Positions 25,085 to 31,985 of a stretch of DNA of 32,204 bases are shown piece by piece. The position numbers and the translations under genes were made by a program. Numbering within the stretch: position 1 is the first letter of the stretch; each line of letters starts with the position of its first letter. Source of the DNA: VRUE01 sp035997045. GTDB lineage: Bacteria; Actinomycetota; Thermoleophilia; Solirubrobacterales; 70-9. Below the pieces are notes generated by a model. It made no database searches. It was not told the DNA's origin and saw only the letters and a program-made list of their open reading frames with translations. The stretch is taken from positions 1 to 32,204 of the forward strand of contig DASYIY010000027.1 in assembly GCA_035997045.1 (NCBI GenBank), read 5' to 3'.

Positions 25085-25882
25085 TCAGCAGGGACGCCAA
25101 GGTTTTGCGAAGAGATCCACGGACTTGCCGATCGCGCTGAAGTGGATCTGGCGGGCCGTTTCGCAGTACTGGCCGAGGTCGAGTTCGTACTCGGCCTCGA
25201 AGACCGCCTTGCGATGGCGCACGAAGGGCTTGTAGTAGCCGCATTCGTGGTACTGGAAGCACTGCTCGACGATCGCGAAGTCGAAGTTGTCGACCAGCTT
25301 GCGCGCTTGGCGGCCATCGTTCTTCAGGGCGACGGCCATCCCACGCCGGTGGACCTGCGCGGCGACCCAGCGGTTGAAGCGCAGCTGGGCTGCCCGCCCG
25401 ATCCTGAAGCCGGTCTTGTTTTCCCAGCCCGCAAGGTTGTCGGGCTCGACCGCGTCGAAGCCCTTGCGCGCGCACATCGCGAAACGGCGTTCGAGCGCCG
25501 CGGCGAAGTCGCGGTAGTGGCGAATGTCCAGCCAGCGCTCGTCGGGGAAGCCTTCGTAGCGGCGGCCGATCGCCGAACGCGGAAACCGGTTCGCGTCCGG
25601 CCGGTAGCTCTCCCAGCTGCCGACGTCGAGGTAACAGATGACCCTGCTGCCCAGCTGGTGCAGCCTGCGTACGGTCGAGGTTGATGTTTCGAACCCATCG
25701 ACGTCGAAGACGGGCACGTCGATCGAGGTATCGATCTTGCCCTGCAGCTGCCACTGCCACGGCTTCGTCGTCGGCCGTGGCTGCCAGTGGGCGGCGGCTT
25801 GAGCGCCGCTCCCCAGCATCGCCGCCATCCCGATCAACAAAAAGAGGTAGTCGCGGCGCATCCGCGTCCGGCGGCGGCTCAT
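25085..25882 (-). CDS. secreted GH114-type endo-alpha-1,4-polygalactosaminidase-like protein
   Basis: 265 residues from ATG 25882; ATG 25861 would shorten the basic N-terminus by seven. A hydrophobic signal segment covers about 11-30. Then come the GH114 blocks: WQWQLQGKID, VFDVDGF, VICYLDVGSWESYRPDA, WLDIR, KGFDAVEPDN (146-149 is EPDN, likely active-site acid) and the cysteine-containing QCFQYHECGYYKPF. Characterised members degrade galactosaminogalactan-like matrix polymers; the substrate here is unknown. The promoter at 25892-25916 resembles SigB sites, which suggests stress control. It lies upstream of mscS with 38 bases between them. Confidence 0.88.
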   Translation of the reverse strand: MSRRRTRMRRDYLFLLIGMAAMLGSGAQAAAHWQPRPTTKPWQWQLQGKIDTSIDVPVFDVDGFETSTSTVRRLHQLGSRVICYLDVGSWESYRPDANRFPRSAIGRRYEGFPDERWLDIRHYRDFAAALERRFAMCARKGFDAVEPDNLAGWENKTGFRIGRAAQLRFNRWVAAQVHRRGMAVALKNDGRQARKLVDNFDFAIVEQCFQYHECGYYKPFVRHRKAVFEAEYELDLGQYCETARQIHFSAIGKSVDLFAKPWRPC

Positions 25883-25891
25883 GGCTAGACG

Positions 25892-25916
25892 CTACCCCGG
25901 GTTGGCCCAGGGAAAC
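25892..25916 (-). promoter_or_regulatory. SigB/SigF-like promoter of the GH114 gene
   Basis: On the - strand GTTT (25916-25913), 15 bases, GGGTAG (25897-25892), nine bases before the ATG at 25882. The distance implies a leaderless or nearly leaderless mRNA. The same layout stands on the other strand at 25945-25969. Confidence 0.65.
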
Positions 25917-25943
25917 GAACGCGCTGTATCTGCGGTGCATCTC

Positions 25944-25969
25944 GGTTTGCAGAGCTGCGGCTCGGGTAG
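25944..25969 (+). promoter_or_regulatory. SigB/SigF-like promoter of the anti-sigma gene
   Basis: GGTTT (25944-25948), 15 bases, GGGTAG (25964-25969). It fits the SigB/SigF consensus of Gram-positive bacteria and leaves a leader of about 65 bases before ATG 26042. Autoregulation of the anti-sigma gene by its own sigma factor is common in this family. Confidence 0.65.
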
Positions 25970-26004
25970 CGAGTGGTCGAGGACAACACAGTTATGCTCG
26001 CAGT

Positions 26005-26029
26005 CCGCGGGGAACATGCTCCCCAGCGG
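26005..26029 (+). promoter_or_regulatory. leader hairpin of the anti-sigma gene
   Basis: CCGC and GGGGA (26005-26013) pair with TCCCC and GCGG (26020-26029, one bulged base) around a short loop. It ends 12 bases before ATG 26042, where a ribosome binding site would lie. It may limit translation; no T-run supports termination. Confidence 0.4.
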
Positions 26030-26041
26030 GAATAGCAGTCA

Positions 26042-26890
26042 ATGGCAAGCAGCCCCACCATCCGCGAGAAGCCGAAAGGGCTTTACATGAGGCTCCCCGC
26101 GAGGGCGGAGAACGTCGCGGTGGTCCGCCACGCGCTGGCCGGGCTGGCGGAGCAGATCGGGATGGACGAAACGGGCATCGCCGATTTGAAGACAGTCGTC
26201 ACCGAGGCCTGCATGAACGTTGTCGTCCACGCTTATCCTGGCGAGACCGGCCCGTTGATCGTCGAAGCCGAGCCCGACACCGAAGGCCTCACCGTGACCG
26301 TCAGCGATAGCGGCTCCGGAATCAGCCCGCAGGCCGAATCCGAGCGCGCCAGCCTCAAACTCGGGCTCTCGCTTATCGCGGCTCTCTCCAGCAGCTTCAG
26401 CATCTCCGGCGGGCTCGATCGCGGCACTGAAGTGATGATGAGGCTGCCGCTTCAAGAGCGGGGCGGAGCCGCCTCGGACGGAGCGACGGAAAAGGTGCCA
26501 GCGCCAGAGGTCGTCGGCGCCGAGATCGCGATCGGTCGTGCTGAGCTGCTCGAGCCGGTGCTGGCGAGGATGGTGGGTGCTCTCGCCGCGCGCCGCGATC
26601 TTCCCGTCGACCGGGTCTCCGATGCTGTCTTGATCACCGATGCGATCGCCGGGGCGGCCCCTGGGCGCTTCGCCGACGGTTGCGTGCGGTTTGGCCTCGG
26701 CGAGAGCGACGAAGGCTTGGAGCTGCGCCTCGGACCGATGGAAAAAGGCGCTGCCGGGGAGATTCGCCGTGAGCTAGACGTGCCCGAGGTCGGCGGCTCG
26801 CTGGAGGCGCTTGCTGACGAATTCGTCGTCGAAGAGTCCGACGACGGCGACTACCTGATCGTTCGCTTCAGCGGCTTTCCGAGCGCCTAG
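26042..26890 (+). CDS. RsbW/SpoIIAB-like anti-sigma factor with degenerate second ATPase-like half
   Basis: 282 residues. Residues 15-137 form a GHKL ATPase domain of the RsbW type: N-box E55 and N59 in TEACMNVVVHAY, G1 box DSGSG at 89-93, and a G2-like LGLSLI near 107. Such proteins bind the sigma factor or phosphorylate a STAS partner. Residues about 160-280 look like a second copy of the same fold in which the N-box is changed (LITDAIAG, D200 and G204 instead of E and N) and no G1 box is visible, so it should not bind ATP. The sigma gene is convergent and overlaps by four bases. A SigB-like promoter precedes it. No strong ribosome binding site is seen. Confidence 0.88.
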   Translation: MASSPTIREKPKGLYMRLPARAENVAVVRHALAGLAEQIGMDETGIADLKTVVTEACMNVVVHAYPGETGPLIVEAEPDTEGLTVTVSDSGSGISPQAESERASLKLGLSLIAALSSSFSISGGLDRGTEVMMRLPLQERGGAASDGATEKVPAPEVVGAEIAIGRAELLEPVLARMVGALAARRDLPVDRVSDAVLITDAIAGAAPGRFADGCVRFGLGESDEGLELRLGPMEKGAAGEIRRELDVPEVGGSLEALADEFVVEESDDGDYLIVRFSGFPSA

Positions 26891-27705
26891 CTCCCCTCCA
26901 GACCGCGTTCCTCCTCGATCCGCTCGCGGATGCGGCCAAGCGCGCGGCGCAGGATGCGAGAGACGTGCATCTGCGAGTGGCCGATCTGGTCGGCGATCTG
27001 CGACTGCGTCATGTCCTCGACGAAGCGCAGGCGCAGGACGGTGCGCTCGCGCTCCTCCAGGAATGGCAACGCGGCATCGAGGGCGATCCGGCCCTCGACC
27101 AGCTCGAAGCGCTCGTCCTCGTCGCCGATCCATTCCGAGGGCGCCGCCTCGTCGGAGTCCTCGCCTCCCGGCGGACGATCGAGCGAAAGGGGACGGCGGT
27201 TGTGGTTCGCCTCCAGGACCTCGAGCACATCGGTTTCCTCCAGTCCGAGGCGCTCGGCGATCTCGCCGACCGAGGGGGAGCGCTGGAGCTGCTTGGTCAG
27301 CTCCGTGATCGCCTTGTCGACTTCGGCCATGCGGTCGTGCAGGCCGCGCGGCACCCGCACCGTCCAAACTCGATCGCGGAAGTGGCGCTTGAGCTCGCCG
27401 AGGATCGTCGGCGAGGCGAAGGCGGTGAAGGGGATGCCGCGCTCGGGGTCGAAGCGGTCGACCGCGTTGAGCAGGCCGAGGTTGGCGACCTGGAGCAGGT
27501 CGTCGAAGGACTCGCTGGCGCCGCGGTAGCGCAGTGCCAGCCGCTTGGCGAAGGCCATGTTGCGCCGCACGAGCTCCTCGCGGATAGCGGGGTCGTGGTC
27601 GCGCGCGAAGCGCTCCCAGAGCTCACGTTCGCCGGCAAGATGCTCGTCCGATCCCGGCGAGTGGGCGGTGGTGTCAGTGTCGTTTGTAGTGCGCTTAGCT
27701 GCCAT
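26887..27705 (-). CDS. RNA polymerase sigma factor, SigB/SigF/SigG type
   Basis: 272 residues from ATG 27705; the frame is open to GTG 27789 and ATG 27762 is also possible, but the conserved part does not need them. Region 2 (about 40-110) has FDDLLQVANLGLLNAVDRFDPERG and FASPTILGELKRHFRD, typical of SigB-type group 3 factors, followed by WTVRVPRGLHD. Region 3 is about 125-170, and region 4 (about 205-262) ends in the helix-turn-helix TQSQIADQIGHSQMHVSRIL. It is probably held by the neighbouring anti-sigma factor and reads the GTTT/GGGTA promoters of this locus. Confidence 0.92.
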   Translation of the reverse strand: MAAKRTTNDTDTTAHSPGSDEHLAGERELWERFARDHDPAIREELVRRNMAFAKRLALRYRGASESFDDLLQVANLGLLNAVDRFDPERGIPFTAFASPTILGELKRHFRDRVWTVRVPRGLHDRMAEVDKAITELTKQLQRSPSVGEIAERLGLEETDVLEVLEANHNRRPLSLDRPPGGEDSDEAAPSEWIGDEDERFELVEGRIALDAALPFLEERERTVLRLRFVEDMTQSQIADQIGHSQMHVSRILRRALGRIRERIEEERGLEGS

Positions 27706-27755
27706 TGCGCTCGTAGTGGGGCGGGCTGTGACGGTCCGATCCCTGCCGCCCTCGA

Positions 27756-27769
27756 GCCTCATATGAGGC
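27756..27769. promoter_or_regulatory. perfect 14-bp palindrome upstream of the sigma gene
   Basis: Half-site GCCTCAT, perfect over 14 bp, lying between the likely promoter (27803-27829) and the ATG at 27705. It could be an operator, or it may lie inside an N-terminal coding extension if translation starts at 27789. It contains an ATG on the - strand. Confidence 0.35.
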
Positions 27770-27802
27770 CGTGCAGCCGCTAGGGACACACGCTAGCAGG
27801 GG

Positions 27803-27829
27803 CTACCCCGGTGGCCAATTGGGCATTCC
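27803..27829 (-). promoter_or_regulatory. weak SigB/SigF-like promoter of the sigma gene
   Basis: On the - strand GGAAT (27829-27825), 16 bases, GGGTAG (27808-27803). The -35 is less like GTTT than the others. The TAG of the -10 is also the stop codon of the upstream MFS gene. Autoregulation would fit the family. Confidence 0.35.
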
Positions 27830-29365
27830 AGGTGGAGAGTTATAGCTGCCCCGACCCAGCCGGTAGCGGCCACGAGCGGGCTCTTGCTTGCCGCCCTCAT
27901 CGTTCTCCTCAGCGCCTCCTTCCTCCGCTGTAAGCGGTTCGGCGATGTCCTCCAGCTGCCTCTGCTCGGCCTTGACCCCGAAGAACAACTCGGCGATGCC
28001 GCCGATCGCCATCACCGCGGCGCCGATGAAAAAGCCGGTTGCGACCTGGTTCTGGCTGCCGCTGTTGATGAAGCTGCCGAAGAGCAGCGGACCGGCGATG
28101 CCGCCCGCGGCGGTTCCGACGGCGTAGAAGAATGCGATCGACAGCGCCCGCGTCTCCATTGGGAAGATCTCGCTGACGGTCAGGTAGGCGGAGCTGGCGC
28201 CGGCCGAGGCGATGAAGAAGATCGCCAGCACCAGGGCCATGAAGGTCCAGGTGGTCAGCGAGCTGCCGAGCAGGAGAATCCCCAGCAACATGGTCAGCGC
28301 GGCGGAGCCCAAGTAGGTCGCGGTGACCATCGGCTTGCGCCCGACCGTGTCGAAGAGGCGGCCGAGCGTGAACGGCCCGAGGAAGTTAGAGATGCCGAAG
28401 AGGGCGAGGTAGAGCGGCACGGCGCCCGAGGAGACGTCGAAGAATTCGCCCAGCAGGGTGCCGAGATCGAAGGTGACCGCGTTGTACATGAAGGCCTGGC
28501 CGACGAAGAGGGCAAGGCCGAGGGCGGTGCGGCGCGGGTATTTCGAGATCGCGGTCTGGGCGACCTCGCGGAAGGAGATCCGCTCCCGCTGTTTGATCGT
28601 GAGGCTGTCATCGGGCTGAGAGAGCTCTTCGCCCTTCTCCTTTTCGATTTCCTCCTCGATCTCGCCGACGATCTCGTCGGCCTCTTCGTCCTGGCCATGG
28701 ATGAAGAGCCAGCGCGGGCTCTCGGGCACGTTGCGGCGGACCAGGAGAATGCCGACGCCGAGCAGGGCGCCAATTCCGAAGGCCAGGCGCCAGCCGACGT
28801 CGGCGGCGAAGAGCGCCGTGTCCAACAGGGCGATCGAGGCAACCGCGCCGCCCGCGGCGCCGATCCAGAAGCTGCCGTTGATCATCAGATCGACGCGGCC
28901 GCGCAGCCGTGCCGGAATCAGCTCGTCGATCGCCGAGTTGATCGCCGCGTACTCGCCGCCGATGCCGGCCCCGGTGAAGAAGCGGGCCGCGAAGAAGTAC
29001 CAGGCGCTGAAGGAGAAGGCGGTGGCGATCGTCGCGACGATGTAGACGCCAAGTGTGAGCAGGAAGAGCTTCTTGCGGCCGAAGCGGTCGGTGAGCTGGC
29101 CGAAGAAGAGTGCCCCGATACAGGCGCCGGCTACGTAGAAGGCGGCGGCGGTGCCGATCTGGCTGGCGTCGAGCACGAGGCCGCTGCCCTTTTCGGTCAG
29201 CCGCTGGCCGATGCTGCCGACGATCGTCACCTCGAGTCCATCGAGGATCCAGACCGTGCCCAGCCCGATCACGATCATCCAGTGGAAGTTGGACCAGGGG
29301 AGACGGTCCAGCCGCGAAGGCACGCGGGTCTCGATCGTTTCCATTTTGGGATCGGAATCGCTCAT
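27803..29365 (-). CDS. MFS transporter, sugar-porter-like
   Basis: 520 residues with about 12 hydrophobic helices. The first-loop motif GQLTDRFGRKK (89-99), the central PESPRWL motif after helix 6 and the matching DTVGRKP loop in the second half mark the sugar-porter branch of the major facilitator superfamily. The central cytosolic loop is highly charged (about 220-255, many Glu and Lys) and the C-terminus is a Glu-rich and Pro/Gly-rich tail. The substrate is unknown. GGGTAT at 29379-29384 (- strand) stands 13 bases before the ATG but no GTTT-type -35 fits. It is divergent from sod. Confidence 0.9.
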   Translation of the reverse strand: MSDSDPKMETIETRVPSRLDRLPWSNFHWMIVIGLGTVWILDGLEVTIVGSIGQRLTEKGSGLVLDASQIGTAAAFYVAGACIGALFFGQLTDRFGRKKLFLLTLGVYIVATIATAFSFSAWYFFAARFFTGAGIGGEYAAINSAIDELIPARLRGRVDLMINGSFWIGAAGGAVASIALLDTALFAADVGWRLAFGIGALLGVGILLVRRNVPESPRWLFIHGQDEEADEIVGEIEEEIEKEKGEELSQPDDSLTIKQRERISFREVAQTAISKYPRRTALGLALFVGQAFMYNAVTFDLGTLLGEFFDVSSGAVPLYLALFGISNFLGPFTLGRLFDTVGRKPMVTATYLGSAALTMLLGILLLGSSLTTWTFMALVLAIFFIASAGASSAYLTVSEIFPMETRALSIAFFYAVGTAAGGIAGPLLFGSFINSGSQNQVATGFFIGAAVMAIGGIAELFFGVKAEQRQLEDIAEPLTAEEGGAEENDEGGKQEPARGRYRLGRGSYNSPPGMPNWPPG

Positions 29366-29413
29366 CCCGCCCCCGCCAATACCCCACTGGCGACCGGTTC
29401 ATGCATCTTGTTG

Positions 29414-29440
29414 GGTGTGTGGCGCGACTCGCACGGGTAC
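29414..29440 (+). promoter_or_regulatory. weak SigB/SigF-like promoter of sod
   Basis: GGTGT (29414-29418), 16 bases, GGGTAC (29435-29440), about 60 bases before the sod ATG. The -10 is good, the -35 has one deviation. A TAGGCT at 29458 is an alternative housekeeping -10. Confidence 0.3.
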
Positions 29441-29501
29441 CGGAGGCGTGGCGGCGTTAGGCTCCCATCGAACTTCGAATATCGACCCAAGGAGACACCA
29501 G

Positions 29502-30107
29502 ATGGCCTTTTCGGTTCCCGACCTTCCTTACGCGTACGACGCCCTCGAGCCCCACATCGACGAGGCGACGATGCGCGTTCACCACGACAAGCATCACCAG
29601 GCCTACGTCGACAAAGCCAACGCGGCGTTGGAGGGGACCGAGTGGGCCGACCGCGAGGTCGAGGACGTTCTGCGCAACCTCAGCAGCTTGCCTGGCGACA
29701 AGCAGGGCCCCGTCCGCAACAACGCCGGCGGCCACTACAACCACAGCCTCTTCTGGCAGATGCTCAGCCCCGACGGTGGCGGCGAGCCCGGTGGCGAGCT
29801 CGGCGCGGCGATCGGCGAGACCTTCGGCTCCTTCGATTCCTTCAAGGACGAGTTCAAGAACGCCGGCATCGCTCGCTTCGGCTCCGGCTGGGCCTGGCTG
29901 GTCAAGGACAGCTCTGGATTGGCGGTCGTCTCGACCCCGAATCAGGACTCGCCGCTCTCCGACGGCAGCGTGCCGCTGCTCGGCTGCGACGTCTGGGAGC
30001 ACGCCTATTACCTCAAGTACCAGAACAAGCGCCCGGATTACATTGACGCCTTCTGGAATGTCGTCAACTGGGATTTCGTCGGCCAGCGCCTCGCCGACGC
30101 CGGCTGA
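29502..30107 (+). CDS. superoxide dismutase, Fe/Mn type
   Basis: 201 residues from ATG 29502, with AAGGAG at 29489-29494; a longer open frame upstream is not coding. Metal ligands are H27, H81, D163 and H167 (MRVHHDKHHQAYV, GGHYNHSLFW, CDVWEHAYY). A glutamine in TPNQDSPL (Q148) favours manganese, but Fe or cambialistic use is not excluded. The enzyme converts superoxide to peroxide and oxygen. The GMC oxidoreductase gene converges with three bases between the stops. A stress-sigma promoter is possible upstream. Confidence 0.95.
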   Translation: MAFSVPDLPYAYDALEPHIDEATMRVHHDKHHQAYVDKANAALEGTEWADREVEDVLRNLSSLPGDKQGPVRNNAGGHYNHSLFWQMLSPDGGGEPGGELGAAIGETFGSFDSFKDEFKNAGIARFGSGWAWLVKDSSGLAVVSTPNQDSPLSDGSVPLLGCDVWEHAYYLKYQNKRPDYIDAFWNVVNWDFVGQRLADAG

Positions 30108-30110
30108 GCG

Positions 30111-31757
30111 CTAGGAAGCGACTGGAGTCGCCGGCCGCGCCGCCTCGGGCAGGTGGCGCGGTTCGGCGCCCTCCTTGGGCGGGACCAGGCTCATTGCGTG
30201 CTCGGCCTTGGCGGTGATCGTCAGGCTCGGGTTGACCCCGGGGTTGGCCGGGATCGAGGCGCCGTCGGTGACCAGCAGGTTCTCGTAGCCGAAGACGCGG
30301 TTGGCCGAGTCGACGACGCCGCTCTCGGGCCCGGCGCCGATTACGGCGCCGCCGAGGATGTGGGCGGTGGTGGGGACGTTCTGGATCGACTCGGTTAGGG
30401 CGCTCTGCGCGGTGCCGCCGGTTCGCTTGGCGAACCAGCGCGCAGCTTGCGCGGCGGCCGGAAGGTAGATCGGGTTCGGGCGATCCGGGTCCTGCTCGGT
30501 CTGCAGCCGCACGCCGCGCCCGAACAGTTTCCGCTTCGGCTGCAGCTTCATCGCCGCGTCGACCGTCTGCATCACCAGCAGGATCACGGTGCGCCGCGAC
30601 CAGCGGTAGGGGATTCGCATCCGCAGTGTCTGCCAGGGGTGGCGCGCCATCGCGACGATCCACTTCAGCGGCCTCGTCACCCTGGTGCCGGGGCCTGTCA
30701 TCGCAGTGAAGGTGCCGCTCATCGCGTCGCCGGCCTCACCGTAGGTAACGACCTCGATGTGGGTATCGGGATCGGGGTAGATGCTGGAGGTGATCGCCAC
30801 CGAGCGGCTGAAGTCGCGCTCGTCGTCCATCGCGGTGACCGACTGGATCGACTCCGAGTTGGTCCGGATCACGTCGCCGATGCGGCTGGAGAGGCGCGGT
30901 AGGGCCCCGCTGTGGCGGCAGTTTGCGAGCAGGTTGTTGGTACCGAGGGCGCCGGCGGCGACGACCACGCCGCGGGCAGTCAAGGTGCGGCGCTGCTTGC
31001 GCAGCCAGGCGCCGGAGCGCTCGCTGGTCACCGCGTAGCCCTCGGAGCCGTCCGCTGCCCCGAGTGGCCGGATCTCGGTCACCTGGCGTTCTGGCTCGAT
31101 CTTGACCCCGAGCTTCTCGGCGAACCAGAGGTAATTCTTGACCAGCGTGTTCTTCGCCCCGTGGCGACAGCCGACCATGCAACTGCCGCAGCGCATGCAG
31201 CCGGTCCGCGCCGGGCCCTCGCCATCGAAAAACGGATCGGGAACCTCGACCCCGGGTTGGTCGAAGAAGACGCCGACGCGGGTGTTGGTGAAGGTCTCGC
31301 CGACGCCGATCTCCTCGCCGTATTCCTTCAGCAGCTTGTCCGCCGCCCCCATTCCCTCGTACTCGACGACACCGAGCATCCGCTCCGCGGTCTCGTAGTG
31401 GGGCTTGAGCTCGATTTTCCAATCGCCGAGCTCGGCCCACTGCCGGTCCTTGAAGAAGGCCGGGCGGGCCCGGTAGAGCGTGTTGGCGTAGCCGAGGCTG
31501 CCGCCGCCGACGCCGCTGCCGGAGACGACGAAGACGTCCTTGAAGAAGGTCATGCGTAGAACCCCACGCATGCCCAGCTTCGGCGCCCAAAAGTAGCGGC
31601 GCGGCTGACGCAGGGTCGACTCGGCGAAGTCTTCGTCGCGAAAGCGGCTGCCGCACTCGAGCACGGTGACGCTGTAGCCCTTCTCGGCGAGTCGAAGCGC
31701 CGATACCGAGCCCCCGAAACCGGAGCCCACAACGAGCCAGTCGTAGTCGTACTTCAA
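30111..31757 (-). CDS. GMC-family oxidoreductase, cholesterol-oxidase-like, with ferredoxin-type cysteine cluster
   Basis: 548 residues from TTG 31757, with GGGGGAG five bases upstream. The N-terminal FAD motif VVGSGFGGSVSALRLAEKG (9-27) and a second FAD block (SGSGVGGGS, 79-87) define the GMC fold; the C-terminal part has GGAVIG and the usual TDGASIPANPGVNPSLTITA active-site segment. In the middle lies C187-x2-C190-x2-C193-x3-C197 followed by RHGAKNTLVKNY, a pattern that could hold a 4Fe-4S cluster and is typical of mycobacterial ChoD-like proteins. The substrate is unknown. The rubredoxin gene lies 18 bases upstream, a possible electron partner. Confidence 0.88.
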   Translation of the reverse strand: MKYDYDWLVVGSGFGGSVSALRLAEKGYSVTVLECGSRFRDEDFAESTLRQPRRYFWAPKLGMRGVLRMTFFKDVFVVSGSGVGGGSLGYANTLYRARPAFFKDRQWAELGDWKIELKPHYETAERMLGVVEYEGMGAADKLLKEYGEEIGVGETFTNTRVGVFFDQPGVEVPDPFFDGEGPARTGCMRCGSCMVGCRHGAKNTLVKNYLWFAEKLGVKIEPERQVTEIRPLGAADGSEGYAVTSERSGAWLRKQRRTLTARGVVVAAGALGTNNLLANCRHSGALPRLSSRIGDVIRTNSESIQSVTAMDDERDFSRSVAITSSIYPDPDTHIEVVTYGEAGDAMSGTFTAMTGPGTRVTRPLKWIVAMARHPWQTLRMRIPYRWSRRTVILLVMQTVDAAMKLQPKRKLFGRGVRLQTEQDPDRPNPIYLPAAAQAARWFAKRTGGTAQSALTESIQNVPTTAHILGGAVIGAGPESGVVDSANRVFGYENLLVTDGASIPANPGVNPSLTITAKAEHAMSLVPPKEGAEPRHLPEAARPATPVAS

Positions 31758-31775
31758 GCTGGCTCCCCCGCGGGC

Positions 31776-31967
31776 TTAAGCCTCGCCGGGCTCCAGCGGG
31801 CGAAAGTCTGAGGTCCTGGCGCCGCAGACGGGGCAGAACCAGTCCTTCGGTATGTCCTCGAACTTCGTTCCGGGCGGAATCCCGCCGTCGGGATCGCCGA
31901 TCGCCGGGTCATAGATGAAGCCGCAGCTCTCGCAGATCCACAGCGTTTGCTCGGTGGCCGTCGTCAT
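31776..31967 (-). CDS. rubredoxin
   Basis: 63 residues. Two knuckles CESCG (about 12-16) and CPVCG (about 45-49) bind one iron; the core GFIYDPAIGDPDGGIPPGTKFEDIPKDWFCPVC is classical rubredoxin. It carries single electrons in the cytosol. It stands between lemA and the GMC gene on the same strand with gaps of 18 bases on each side, so co-transcription is likely. No purine-rich ribosome binding site is seen before its ATG. Confidence 0.95.
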   Translation of the reverse strand: MTTATEQTLWICESCGFIYDPAIGDPDGGIPPGTKFEDIPKDWFCPVCGARTSDFRPLEPGEA

Positions 31968-31985
31968 GGAGGAAGCTCAGAGGCC

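Noticed and set aside
29379..29384. GGGTAT before the MFS gene as a SigB-type promoter
   Set aside because: No GTTT or GGWWT motif fits at 15-17 bases upstream, so the -10 alone is not enough.
27884..30046. A 720-codon open frame on the + strand
   Set aside because: It is antisense to the MFS gene, has a composition of charged and Ala/Gly residues typical of high-GC shadows, and shares its end with sod in another frame.
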